Shown here: piece after piece, positions 1 to 8,114 of the stretch
Layout: every line of letters starts with the position of its first letter
Position numbering within the stretch: the stretch's first letter is position 1
Assembly (NCBI GenBank): GCA_017455665.1
Contig: JAFSZN010000146.1
Span: 1 to 34,814, forward strand
Direction: 5' to 3'
From: Lentisphaeria bacterium
Lineage (GTDB): Bacteria; Verrucomicrobiota; Lentisphaeria; Victivallales; UBA1829
DNA: 34,814 nucleotides
Translations under genes and position numbers: made by a program
Notes under the pieces: generated by a model
Databases searched by the model: none
What the model was told of the DNA's origin: nothing
What the model saw: only the letters and a program-made list of their open reading frames with translations

Positions 1-1
1 C

Positions 2-3000
2 GTGATCCTGAAGCCGATGGCGATGCAGGGCAAGGAGCCGGTCGGGTCCATGGGCAACGACGCCGCGCTCGCCGTGCTCTCCGAACGCCCCCAGCTGCTT
101 TTCCAGTATTTCAAACAGCTTTTCGCGCAGGTCACGAACCCACCGATCGATCCGATCCGCGAGGAACTCGTGATGAGCCTGATGACCTACATCGGCAACA
201 AGGGCAACATCCTGGAGGAGACGCCCGAACACGCCCGCCTCATCAAGCTCCGCCGCCCCGTCCTTACAGATGACGAACTCCGCCACCTTCAGGACTTCGG
301 CGTGCAGGGATACCGTTCGCACACACTGAGCTGCGGATTCCCGGCGAAAGGCGGAGAGGCCGCGCTGCGCGACGCGCTCAAATCCATTGAGGAACAGGCG
401 GTCGCCGCCGCGAAGGCGGGCGAACACATCCTGATCCTGTCCGACCGCGACCTGCCGGAGGGACAGGCGGCGATCCCGAGCCTGCTGTCGTGCTCCGCCG
501 CGAACCGCGCGCTGGTCGAAGCCGGGCTCCGTCCGGAAACCGGCCTGATCGTGCAGTCCGGCGAGGTGCGCGAGGTGATGCACTTCGCGCTGCTGCTGGG
601 CTACGGCGCGACGGCGATCAATCCGTATCTGGCGCTTGCCACGGTGTCCGCGCTGGCGAATTCCGGCGCGCTCGGGCTTGACCCCGTGACCGCCGCGAGC
701 AACTACATCAACGCGGTCGACAAGGGCCTGCTGAAGATCATGTCCAAGCTCGGCATCTCCACGCTCCGCAGCTACCGGTCCGCGCAGGCGTTCGAGGCGG
801 TCGGCCTGAACCCCGACTTCCTCCGCGAATTCCTCCCCGGCACCGCCAGCCGCGTCGGCGGCATCGGACTCGCCGAGATCGCCCACGAAGCCGTCCTGCG
901 CGCGTCCGCCGCGGAATGCGTCGAATCCCCGCTGCTCCCAGGCGGCGGCCAGTACCGTTACCGCAAGGACGGCGAGGCGCATCTCTGGACGCCCGAGTCG
1001 CTGGGCACGTTCCGTCAGGCGGTGCAGAAGGGCGACTACAGCAAATTCAAGGAATACAGCCGCATGATCGACGACCAGGCGCACCGCCTGTGCACCCTGC
1101 GTGGCCTCTTCCAGTTCAAGAAGACGCACGCGATCTCCGTCAACGAGGTCGAAAGCGTCGAAAGCATCCTGAAACGCTTCGTCTCCGGCGCGATGAGCCT
1201 CGGCTCCCTCAGCCCGGAGGCGCACGAGTGCATCGCCAAGGCGATGAACGCGGTCGGCGCCATGAGCAACAGCGGCGAGGGCGGCGAGAACGCCGAACGA
1301 TTCGGCACCGAGTTCAACTCCGCCATCAAGCAGGTCGCCAGCGGACGCTTCGGCGTCACGATCAGCTATCTGCGGAACGCCCGCGACATCCAGATCAAGA
1401 TGGCACAGGGCGCGAAGCCCGGCGAGGGCGGCCAGCTGCCCGGCCACAAGGTCAACGAATTCGTCGCGAAGATCCGCCACGCCATGCCCGGCGTCACGCT
1501 CATCTCCCCGCCGCCGCACCACGACATCTACTCCATCGAGGACCTCGCCCAGCTCATCTACGATCTCCGCAACGCCAATCCGAAGGCGCGCATCTCCGTG
1601 AAGCTCGTCTCCGAGCTCGGCGTCGGCACGGTCGCCGCGGGCGTCGCCAAGGCTCATGCCGACGTGGTGCTGGTCTCCGGCCACGACGGCGGCACGGGCG
1701 CGTCCCCGCTCACCAGCATCAAGCACGCCGGACTCCCGTGGGAACTCGGCGTGGCGGAAGCGCAACAGACGCTCGTGCTGAACGGCCTGCGCGGCAAGAT
1801 CAAGCTCCAGGTGGACGGCCAGCTGAAGACCGGACGCGACGTCGTCATCGCCGCGCTGCTCGGCGCGGAGGAATTCGGATTCGCGACCACCATCCTCGTC
1901 TGCCTCGGCTGCGTGATGATGCGCCAGTGCCACAGCAACACATGTCCGATGGGCGTCGCCACGCAGGATCCCGAGCTCCGCAAGCGTTTCGCGGGCAAGC
2001 CCGAATACATCATCAACTTCCTGCGGTTCATCGCGCAGGAGGTCCGCGAACACCTCGCCTCGCTCGGACTGCATTCGCTGGAGGAGGCATGCGGACGCTC
2101 CGACCTGCTCGAAACGAACCACGCGGTCGACTTCTACAAGACCATCCGCCTCGATTTCAGCAGGATCTTTGAACAGGTTCAGGGAAATGCAGTGCATTTC
2201 GACGCGTCCGAAGCGCCGTACAAACTTGAAAACTTCGACCGCCGCGCGATCCTGCCGAAGCTGAAGCTGGACGGCAAAAAGGAAAGCGTCTCCGCCGTCA
2301 TCACGAACTCCGACCGCACCGCGGGCGCCGAGCTCGCCGGGATCGTGGCAGAGAAGTTCGGTGAAAACACGCTCGCCGAGGATACGATCCAGGTCAACCT
2401 CACCGGCACCGCCGGACAGAGTTTCGGCGCGTTCCTGCCGAAGGGCGTGACGCTCCGCCTGGATGGCGAGGCGAATGACTTCGTCGGCAAGGGCCTTTCC
2501 GGCGGCAAGATCGTGATCCGTCCGCCCGAAAGCGCCGGATACTCCGCCGAAAACAACGTGATCGCCGGAAACGTGATCGGGTACGGCGGCACCTCCGGCA
2601 AGATCTTCCTCTACGGCATCGCGGGCGAACGCTTCGCCATCCGCAACAGCGGCATGACGCTCGTCGCCGAGGGCGTGGGCGACCACGGCTGCGAATACAT
2701 GACCGGCGGCCGCGTGGTCGTGCTCGGACACGTGGGCGTAAACTTCGCCGCCGGCATGACCGGCGGGCTCGCCTACATCTACGACGAAAAGGGGCATTTC
2801 GACCTCAGCTGCAGCACGGATGGCATCGACCTCGAAAGCATCGAGTCCGGCACCGAAGCCGAGCACGAGCTCAAGTCCCTGTTGGAGGAGTACTTCCACG
2901 AGACCGGCAGCAAAAAGGCCGCGCGCATGCTCTCCGACTGGGAGCAGTACCGCCCGAAATTCGTCCGAATCTTCCCCGTCGAATACCGCAACGCGCTCGC

Positions 3001-3016
3001 ACGCGCCGCCCGCTGA
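2..3016 (+). CDS. gltB: Glutamate synthase large (alpha) subunit, 5'-truncated by window edge
   Basis: GltB makes two glutamates from 2-oxoglutarate and glutamine-derived ammonia, in complex with GltD. About 1004 codons are visible against roughly 1500 in the family, so the N-terminal glutamine amidotransferase domain lies upstream of the window. The visible part starts in the central domain, continues through the FMN-binding synthase barrel, and ends in the beta-helical GXGXG domain (around residues 800-930). The 3Fe-4S ligands are seen as Cys637, Cys643 and Cys648 of the visible part, in the family pattern C-x5-C-x4-C followed by PMGVATQ. The substrate and FMN loop with GAKPGEGGQLPG is intact. 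It ends 18 nt before gltD, whose ribosome site lies in the gap, so the two form an operon. Identity is very secure; the true start cannot be seen. Confidence 0.97.
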   Translation: MILKPMAMQGKEPVGSMGNDAALAVLSERPQLLFQYFKQLFAQVTNPPIDPIREELVMSLMTYIGNKGNILEETPEHARLIKLRRPVLTDDELRHLQDFGVQGYRSHTLSCGFPAKGGEAALRDALKSIEEQAVAAAKAGEHILILSDRDLPEGQAAIPSLLSCSAANRALVEAGLRPETGLIVQSGEVREVMHFALLLGYGATAINPYLALATVSALANSGALGLDPVTAASNYINAVDKGLLKIMSKLGISTLRSYRSAQAFEAVGLNPDFLREFLPGTASRVGGIGLAEIAHEAVLRASAAECVESPLLPGGGQYRYRKDGEAHLWTPESLGTFRQAVQKGDYSKFKEYSRMIDDQAHRLCTLRGLFQFKKTHAISVNEVESVESILKRFVSGAMSLGSLSPEAHECIAKAMNAVGAMSNSGEGGENAERFGTEFNSAIKQVASGRFGVTISYLRNARDIQIKMAQGAKPGEGGQLPGHKVNEFVAKIRHAMPGVTLISPPPHHDIYSIEDLAQLIYDLRNANPKARISVKLVSELGVGTVAAGVAKAHADVVLVSGHDGGTGASPLTSIKHAGLPWELGVAEAQQTLVLNGLRGKIKLQVDGQLKTGRDVVIAALLGAEEFGFATTILVCLGCVMMRQCHSNTCPMGVATQDPELRKRFAGKPEYIINFLRFIAQEVREHLASLGLHSLEEACGRSDLLETNHAVDFYKTIRLDFSRIFEQVQGNAVHFDASEAPYKLENFDRRAILPKLKLDGKKESVSAVITNSDRTAGAELAGIVAEKFGENTLAEDTIQVNLTGTAGQSFGAFLPKGVTLRLDGEANDFVGKGLSGGKIVIRPPESAGYSAENNVIAGNVIGYGGTSGKIFLYGIAGERFAIRNSGMTLVAEGVGDHGCEYMTGGRVVVLGHVGVNFAAGMTGGLAYIYDEKGHFDLSCSTDGIDLESIESGTEAEHELKSLLEEYFHETGSKKAARMLSDWEQYRPKFVRIFPVEYRNALARAAR

Positions 3017-3034
3017 GAAAGGAGCCAACTGACC

Positions 3035-4414
3035 ATGATCGAACGCATTCACGATATCTACCGTCCCGCGGACGAACGCGTCCGCGATTTCAACGAAGTC
3101 GAAGTCCGCCTCGCCCCCGAACAGATCCGCGAGCAGATGCTCCGCTGCCACAACTGCGGCGTCCCCTTCTGCCACGGCGCGGGCTGTCCGCTCGGAAACG
3201 TCATCCCCGACTTCAACAGCGCCGCCGCGTCCGGCGACTGGCTCACCGCGTGGCGCATCCTCTCCGAGACCAGTTTCTTCCCCGAGTTCACCTGCCGCAT
3301 CTGCCCCGCCCTGTGCGAGGGCGCGTGCTGCAACGGCGTCAACGACGACCCCGTGATGGTGCGCCAGTGCGAAAAAGTCATCGTCGAGACCGCGTTTGAA
3401 AACGGCTGGGTGAAGCCGGTCGTCCCCGCGGTCCGCAACGGCAAAAGCGTCGCCGTCGTCGGCAGCGGCCCGTCCGGACTGTTCGCTGCCGAGGCGCTGA
3501 ACCGCGCCGGATTCAACGTGACGGTCTTCGAGGCGAACCACAAGCCCGGCGGACTGCTCCGCTACGGCATCCCCGATTTCAAGCTCGACAAACGCGTCAT
3601 CGACCGCCGCATCGCCCTCATGCGCCAGGCCGGGATCGAATTCCTGACCGACTGCCGCATCGGCCTCGACGTCGCCGGGCAGTATCTCCTGCGGAACTAC
3701 GACGCGGTCGTGCTCGCGATCGGGACCGCGTGCGCCCGCGACCTGAACATCCCCGGCCGCGACCTCGACGGCGTCCACTTCGCGCTCGAATTCCTGCAGG
3801 GACAGAACCGCGTGAACGACGGCGAACTCCACACTCTCCCGGTCAGCGCGAAGGGCAAGCGCGTGCTCATCATCGGCGGCGGCGACACCGGCAGCGACTG
3901 CGCCGGTACCGCGATCCGCCAGGGCGCGGCGAGCGTGAAGCAGGTCGAGATCATGCCCATGCCGCCCGAGACGCGTTCCGAATCCACCCCGTGGCCCGCC
4001 TGGCCGTGGATGCTCCGCACCAGCTCCAGCCACAAGGAAGGCTGCGAACGCGAGTGGAACGTGGCGAGCGACCGTTTCCTCGGCGAAAACGGCGTCCTGA
4101 CCGGAGTCGAGGTCCATTCCGTCAAGTGGGAGACCTCGCCCGAAGGCCGCCCGCTGAAGCCCGTCCCCGTCGAAAACTCCACGCGCGTCATCGAAGCCGA
4201 CCTGATCCTGCTCGCGATGGGCTTCACCGGAGCCGAATCCGCCGGAGCAGCCGCCGATCTCCAGCTCAAAATGACGCCCCGCAACGGCATCATCCCCGAC
4301 CCGGAACGCCGCGTCTACGCCGTCGGCGACTGCACCACCGGAGCTTCGCTCGTGGTACGCGCCATGGCGGACGCGAAGAAGACGGTCCGCGACATCATCC
4401 GCGATCTGGCATAA
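3035..4414 (+). CDS. gltD: Glutamate synthase small (beta) subunit, NADPH-dependent
   Basis: This subunit oxidises NAD(P)H on FAD and passes electrons through iron-sulfur clusters to GltB. The 459 residues match the family length. The N-terminal cluster-binding region has Cys38, Cys41, Cys46 and Cys51, then Cys87, Cys90, Cys94 and Cys98. The first Rossmann fold, for FAD, has GSGPSG at 143-148, and the second, for NAD(P)H, has GGGDTG at 281-286. A C-terminal VYAVGDCTTGASLVVRAM segment completes the FAD site. The start at 3035 is preceded by GAAAGGAG. Translation probably follows gltB on the same mRNA. No terminator is apparent after the stop, and the next gene starts 65 nt further on with its own promoter. 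Confidence 0.97.
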   Translation: MIERIHDIYRPADERVRDFNEVEVRLAPEQIREQMLRCHNCGVPFCHGAGCPLGNVIPDFNSAAASGDWLTAWRILSETSFFPEFTCRICPALCEGACCNGVNDDPVMVRQCEKVIVETAFENGWVKPVVPAVRNGKSVAVVGSGPSGLFAAEALNRAGFNVTVFEANHKPGGLLRYGIPDFKLDKRVIDRRIALMRQAGIEFLTDCRIGLDVAGQYLLRNYDAVVLAIGTACARDLNIPGRDLDGVHFALEFLQGQNRVNDGELHTLPVSAKGKRVLIIGGGDTGSDCAGTAIRQGAASVKQVEIMPMPPETRSESTPWPAWPWMLRTSSSHKEGCEREWNVASDRFLGENGVLTGVEVHSVKWETSPEGRPLKPVPVENSTRVIEADLILLAMGFTGAESAGAAADLQLKMTPRNGIIPDPERRVYAVGDCTTGASLVVRAMADAKKTVRDIIRDLA

Positions 4415-4442
4415 ATAGATGTAAGGTTTCCGTGTTTTCCCC

Positions 4443-4471
4443 TTGATAAAACCCGACCAAACATGTATATT
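4443..4471 (+). promoter_or_regulatory. Sigma70-type promoter of the NifA-like gene, giving a leaderless or nearly leaderless mRNA
   Basis: TTGATA (4443-4448) and TATATT (4466-4471) are separated by 17 bp. A start site 6-8 nt after the -10 box falls at about 4478-4480, which is the ATG itself. No Shine-Dalgarno sequence lies between the -10 box and the start codon. Confidence 0.6.
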
Positions 4472-4479
4472 ATTATACT

Positions 4480-6009
4480 ATGAAAAACATCGACAGTCCG
4501 CAACTCCTCGTCATTCAGAAGGTCAGCTCGGTCATCACCCGTGAACGCGACGTGCAGGCGCTCCTCGAAAGCGTCCTCGCCATCCTCGAAAGCGACATGG
4601 GCATGATCCGGGGCACGTTCGCCCTTCTCTACGGCGACACCCTGAAGATCGAGGTCTCCTGCGGACTCGCCGAAACCGAAAAGAAGCTCGGACACTACCG
4701 CATCGGCGAGGGCATCACAGGGCATGTCGCCGAGACCGGACAGAGCCACGTGATCCCCGACCTCCGCAACGACAGCCGGTTCCTGAACCGTACCGGCGCG
4801 CGCCATTACACCGAGCAGGTCGCCTTCATCTGCGTCCCGCTGATCCACCACGAACACGTGATCGGCACGCTCTCCATCGACCGGCCCGTCCTGCCCGAGA
4901 CCGACCTCGACAGCGACGTCGCGTTCCTCGAGATCATCGCGAACATCACCGCCGACGCCGCTGCCGCCTGTGTGGAGATCCACGACGAACGCGAATCCCT
5001 CCTCGAGGAAAACCGCAAGCTCCGCAGCATGCTTCAGAAGGCGCCCGGCAAGATGATCGGAAACTGCCGCGAGATGCAGCTCGTCTACGAACAGCTCCGC
5101 CAGGTCGCGCCGTCCGACGCCACCGTCCTGATCCGCGGCGCCAGCGGCACCGGAAAGGAACTCCTCGCACGCGCCATCGTCGAGCTCTCCGCGCGCAAGG
5201 ACAAGCCGTTCATCACGCTGAACTGCGCCGCCCTCCCGGAAAACCTCGTCGAAAGCGAGCTCTTCGGGCACGAAAAAGGCGCGTTCACCGGCGCGGTCAG
5301 CCGACGCATCGGTCGCGCAGAGGCCGCCGACGGCGGCACGCTCTTCCTCGACGAGATCGGCGACCTGACCATGCAGACCCAGGTCAAGCTCCTGCGCTTC
5401 CTGCAGGAACGCACCTTCTCGCGCGTCGGCAGCAACGAGGAGCTGCATTCCAACGTGCGCTTCCTCGCCGCCACCAGCCGCAACCTCGAGGAGCTGATGG
5501 AGAAGAAGCTCTTCCGCGAGGACCTGTACTACCGCCTGAACATCTTCCCCATCATGATGCCGCCGCTCGCACAGCGCAAGAGCGACATCATCCTGCTCGC
5601 CGAGTATTTCATCGAAAACCTGAACGTGAAGTACAACAAGTCGATCCGCAAGCTCTCCCCCGGCGCGATCCACCTGCTCATGAACTACAGCTGGCCCGGA
5701 AACGTCCGCGAGCTCGAAAACTGCATGGAGCGCGCCGTGCTCACCGCCACAGACGACTGCGTCCACGGCCACAACCTCCCCCCCTCGCTCCAGGCTGTGC
5801 GGAATTCCGCCGCCACGCCCGGCGGCCTCAACCTTGGCGACGATTCCTCCACGCTCGAAGTCCTCCTCGCCAACTACGAACGCGAGATCCTGCAGGACGC
5901 CATCCGCAAGAACGACGGCAATCTCTCCGCCGCCGGCCGCAAGCTCGGGCTCTCCCCGCGCATGATGAACTACCGCATGAACCGCCTCGGCATCAAAAAA
6001 GAATCCTGA
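4480..6009 (+). CDS. NifA-type sigma54-dependent transcription activator (GAF, AAA+, Fis-type HTH)
   Basis: The 509-residue protein has a GAF sensor domain (about 7-165), a short linker, an AAA+ domain (about 190-425) and a C-terminal Fis-type helix-turn-helix (about 465-505). The AAA+ part shows Walker A GASGTGKE at 220-227, the sigma54-contacting GAFTGA loop at 267-272, Walker B FLDEIG at 289-294 and SWPGNVREL at 404-412. The GAF segment is closest in style to NifA (GEGITGHVAETG, SRFLNRTGAR). No nitrogenase genes are present, so control of ammonium uptake is more likely than nitrogen fixation. It sits between gltBD and glnK-amtB, and glnK has a perfect sigma54 promoter, which makes that promoter the obvious target. 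Walker A begins GAS where GES is usual. The exact regulon is inferred. Confidence 0.9.
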   Translation: MKNIDSPQLLVIQKVSSVITRERDVQALLESVLAILESDMGMIRGTFALLYGDTLKIEVSCGLAETEKKLGHYRIGEGITGHVAETGQSHVIPDLRNDSRFLNRTGARHYTEQVAFICVPLIHHEHVIGTLSIDRPVLPETDLDSDVAFLEIIANITADAAAACVEIHDERESLLEENRKLRSMLQKAPGKMIGNCREMQLVYEQLRQVAPSDATVLIRGASGTGKELLARAIVELSARKDKPFITLNCAALPENLVESELFGHEKGAFTGAVSRRIGRAEAADGGTLFLDEIGDLTMQTQVKLLRFLQERTFSRVGSNEELHSNVRFLAATSRNLEELMEKKLFREDLYYRLNIFPIMMPPLAQRKSDIILLAEYFIENLNVKYNKSIRKLSPGAIHLLMNYSWPGNVRELENCMERAVLTATDDCVHGHNLPPSLQAVRNSAATPGGLNLGDDSSTLEVLLANYEREILQDAIRKNDGNLSAAGRKLGLSPRMMNYRMNRLGIKKES

Positions 6010-6038
6010 AGCCGTCCCCGTTCCCGCAGCGTCATCTT

Positions 6039-6066
6039 TCCCGTCATTGCCGGGATAGCTTTTTTT
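6039..6066 (+). terminator. Probable intrinsic terminator of the NifA-like gene
   Basis: A 5-bp stem, TCCCG with CGGGA around a 7-nt loop, is followed by ATAGC and then a run of T. It begins 30 nt after the stop codon. The stem is short, so efficiency is uncertain. Confidence 0.5.
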
Positions 6067-6075
6067 GAGGCAAAA

Positions 6076-6095
6076 TGACTAACATTTGTTAGTCA
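6076..6095. repeat. Perfect 8-bp inverted repeat with 4-nt loop
   Basis: TGACTAAC and GTTAGTCA flank ATTT. It lies between the NifA-like gene and the AT-rich gene. It could be an operator for a dimeric regulator or a second weak terminator, since T-rich sequence follows on the plus strand. Confidence 0.5.
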
Positions 6096-6133
6096 AATGC
6101 ACTTTTTATTTTTCCCTCTTTTCTGTTTGACGC

Positions 6134-6160
6134 TTGCTTTTTTCGTATTTGCTGTATAAT
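6134..6160 (+). promoter_or_regulatory. Candidate promoter of the AT-rich gene
   Basis: A perfect TATAAT (6155-6160) lies 50 nt before the ATG at 6211. The best -35 candidate is TTGCTT (6134-6139) with a short 15-bp spacer. TTGACG at 6127-6132 matches better but gives a spacer of 22 bp. The -10 box is the convincing part. Confidence 0.45.
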
Positions 6161-6210
6161 ATATATAATATCGGTTAATCTCAGATTCAAGAAACGCAAG
6201 GAGACACAAT

Positions 6211-6855
6211 ATGACTATGACTACTGACGATTTAATTCAGAAGCATTGGAATTATTACCTGATGCTGGAACAAAAAGTCCTCGAAACAAGAAATTACGTC
6301 GAGTTCCGAGCAGAAAACAATAACACCTCTTCAAACGAGTTTGGCCTTTTGATGATATCAATCGGCGCTGAACTGGACAATTTTCTTAAAACATATTGCG
6401 AAGTCCCGGAAGCAAACCGGGGTGACAGAAACATTAATATAGGGTTTTATACAAGGTATCTTTCTCAGCACTATCCTCAGATTGCCGGAGAAACAATAAC
6501 CATTTTGGATACTGATCCCGTTATTACGCTTTCTCCTTTTTCCAATTTGAACACCCCCAGTCAATTTCCGTGGTGGGATGCATATAATGCGGTAAAACAC
6601 AATCGATTTGCGAATTTTACAGAAGCCAAGCTTGAGAACGTAATCAATCTCCTGTCTGCATTATATCTTTTGGAAATGAAAATGTTTAAGAACATTGCAG
6701 CAACCTCAACGGAAGAATCTCCCATAGACTGTCCGCTCAATCAGTCAAAAATGTTTGCCCTAAGAGGATGGGAATTCAATTGCATACCAGGCAACCAAAT
6801 AATAGCTACTTTTATAAATAAAGCAACAGTACCCTCTGAAGGACAGGTCAATTAA
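6211..6855 (+). CDS. Unrecognised 214-residue protein on an AT-rich segment, possibly HEPN-like
   Basis: I do not recognise this protein. It has no signal peptide or membrane segment and looks mostly helical and soluble. An N-terminal helical part contains ISIGAELDNFLKTYCEV, and a central WWDAYNAVKHNRFANF is followed by a long hydrophobic helix (about 142-160). Asn-x-Val-Lys-His-x-Arg between helices recalls HEPN-type proteins, but the strict R-x4-6-H motif is not evident, so this is only a suggestion. The start at 6211 follows AAGGAG at good spacing. Base composition is unlike its neighbours: bases 6241-6300 are 37% GC by my count, against 60% in 8281-8340 inside amtB. It has its own -10 box and a hairpin terminator behind it. 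Horizontal acquisition is the likely reading. Confidence 0.8.
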   Translation: MTMTTDDLIQKHWNYYLMLEQKVLETRNYVEFRAENNNTSSNEFGLLMISIGAELDNFLKTYCEVPEANRGDRNINIGFYTRYLSQHYPQIAGETITILDTDPVITLSPFSNLNTPSQFPWWDAYNAVKHNRFANFTEAKLENVINLLSALYLLEMKMFKNIAATSTEESPIDCPLNQSKMFALRGWEFNCIPGNQIIATFINKATVPSEGQVN

Positions 6856-6910
6856 ACAACAGGCTACAGCAGAAAAGTTTTATTGAATAAAGTTTTGTCT
6901 TTTTATTTAA

Positions 6911-6943
6911 TGCCGCAATGGAGCAATCCGCTGCGGCATTTTT
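6911..6943. terminator. Terminator hairpin between two convergent genes
   Basis: TGCCGCA (6911-6917) pairs with TGCGGCA (6932-6938) around a 14-nt loop and is followed by TTTTTA on the plus strand. On the minus strand the stem is followed by TTAAATAAAA. It lies between the stops at 6855 (plus) and 6973 (minus) and could serve both. Confidence 0.7.
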
Positions 6944-6972
6944 ATCTTTTCAAGGCGCAAGATGCGGATGAA

Positions 6973-7488
6973 TCAGCCCTTTTTCACGGGGATGATGAGG
7001 GCGCATTCGTAGTCCGGCGCGGCGGGATTGCCGGGGGAGTAAGCCTCGATGTCGATGCCGAGGCCCTGATACTCCGGGTGGTCTTTCATCCAGCTCCCGT
7101 AGGCGGCCGTGTAAAGGTCCTGCAGCGATTTCGGCAGCGCGCCCTTGCAGCGGAATTCCGCCCAGTCGGACGCGGGAAGCGTCAGGAGCTTCATGCCATC
7201 CGGGACGGCGCCGCCCTTGTATTCGCCGCAGATCATGTACTCGAATGCGCCGTCCTGTCCCTCGCTTTTCAGACAGCGGCAGACAGCATACTCGCCGATC
7301 TTGTTCTCGAAAACCGCCTGTTCTTCCGGCGTCTCCGGCTTCATCGTCTGAAACAGGCGCGCATAACGCTGTGCGAAGTCGTTCCAGAATTCCGGACATT
7401 TTGTTGCGCCTTCGTCGTGTTCAATGACGATGGAGAATCCGATGACGGTGAATTCCTCATGATGCGTGATGACGGGCTGCAATTCCAT
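6973..7488 (-). CDS. GyrI-like / AraC effector-binding domain protein
   Basis: This 171-residue stand-alone small-molecule-binding domain resembles the C-terminal effector domain of AraC/MerR-type regulators and the GyrI family. Family features are PEFWNDFAQRY near residue 35, IGEYAVC near 65, a glycine-rich strand FEYMICGEY near 85, then LPASDWAEFRCKG, LYTAAYGSWM and the terminal IDIEAY and ALIIPVKK strands. No DNA-binding domain is attached. I chose the start at 7488 because AAGGAG precedes it. The frame stays open upstream to 7554 but that extension has no ribosome site and low-complexity sequence. It faces away from glnK, and the gap between them carries the glnK control region. Ligand and role are unknown. 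Confidence 0.85.
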   Translation of the reverse strand: MELQPVITHHEEFTVIGFSIVIEHDEGATKCPEFWNDFAQRYARLFQTMKPETPEEQAVFENKIGEYAVCRCLKSEGQDGAFEYMICGEYKGGAVPDGMKLLTLPASDWAEFRCKGALPKSLQDLYTAAYGSWMKDHPEYQGLGIDIEAYSPGNPAAPDYECALIIPVKKG

Positions 7489-7601
7489 GCGCGTTTTCTC
7501 CTTTTCCAGGCAGGATAAAATGTTTGTTCCGTTATGTCTGCAATAATGTACCACACACCGGCTGTTTTTTCAACGTCAAAACGCGTTTCTGCCGGCATGA
7601 T

Positions 7602-7641
7602 GTTTTACATTCTGTTGTCAGACGGCAAGCTTTTGTAAAAC
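7602..7641. promoter_or_regulatory. Inverted repeat upstream of the sigma54 promoter, candidate activator site
   Basis: GTTTTACA (7602-7609) and TGTAAAAC (7634-7641) are perfect inverted repeats 24 nt apart. Their centre is about 86 bp upstream of the expected glnK start site, a usual place for a sigma54 enhancer. No classical NifA site (TGT-N10-ACA) was found in 7501-7680, so if this is the activator site its specificity differs. Confidence 0.4.
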
Positions 7642-7681
7642 TTTTTTGCCGTTTTATCAGTTTTTTCGCCTGAAACATGTT

Positions 7682-7697
7682 TGGCACGGGATTTGCT
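7682..7697 (+). promoter_or_regulatory. Sigma54 (RpoN) -24/-12 promoter of glnK-amtB
   Basis: TGGCACGGGATTTGCT fits the consensus TGGCACG-N4-TTGCW at every defined base. The invariant GG (7683-7684) and GC (7695-7696) have the required spacing. Transcription should begin near 7708, leaving a leader of about 33 nt that contains the AAGGAG ribosome site before 7741. No -35/-10 pair of comparable quality was noted here. Confidence 0.93.
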
Positions 7698-7740
7698 TCA
7701 TGCACGGCGTCACTTCGCAACCACCAAGGAGACACGTTAC

Positions 7741-8082
7741 ATGAAACTCATCATCGCGTACATCCAGCCCGACCGGCTGAATCCCGTCAAGCAGGCGCTT
7801 TACGCCCGCAGCATCTTCAAAATCTCAGTCACGAACGCGCTGGGCTGCGGCCAGCAGCGCGGATACGTCCACATGTGGCGCGGCGCGCTTCAGGAAGTCA
7901 ATCTGCTAAAGAAGGTCCGCCTCGCGATCGCGGTCAACGACGAGTTCGTCGAGACGACCATCGAAGGCATCTGCGAGGGCGCGCGCACCGGACACATCGG
8001 CGACGGCAAGATCTTCGTGCTCCCCATGGACGAGTGCATCCGCATCCGCACGGGCGAACGCGGCTCCGAGGCGATCGGCTGA
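7741..8082 (+). CDS. glnK: Nitrogen regulatory PII protein (GlnK/GlnB family) lacking Tyr51
   Basis: PII proteins are trimers that bind ATP, ADP and 2-oxoglutarate and gate AmtB or adjust nitrogen regulators. The 113 residues match the family without gaps: Gln39 is present, the B-loop reads [11 protein letters not shown] near 90-100, and the C-terminal RIRTGERG is intact. The T-loop reads [13 protein letters not shown] at 41-53, so the residue aligned with E. coli Tyr51, the uridylylation site, is Gln51, and position 46 is Trp instead of Tyr. Control by GlnD-type uridylylation at Tyr51 is therefore not possible. The ATG at 7741 follows AAGGAG. It lies 32 nt before amtB, the classic glnK-amtB pairing, and is under a sigma54 promoter. 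Confidence 0.95.
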   Translation: MKLIIAYIQPDRLNPVKQALYARSIFKISVTNALGCGQQRGYVHMWRGALQEVNLLKKVRLAIAVNDEFVETTIEGICEGARTGHIGDGKIFVLPMDECIRIRTGERGSEAIG

Positions 8083-8114
8083 TTTTTTTGAACTCAACAG
8101 AAAGGAATCCTACC

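Noticed and set aside
7501..7680. Classical NifA upstream site TGT-N10-ACA before glnK
   Set aside because: Every TGT in this stretch was checked and none has ACA at the required distance.
7677..8114. Extended N-terminus for amtB running through glnK
   Set aside because: The frame is open by chance; the part before 8115 overlaps glnK, is Arg/His-rich, and amtB has its own ribosome site and signal-type start at 8115.
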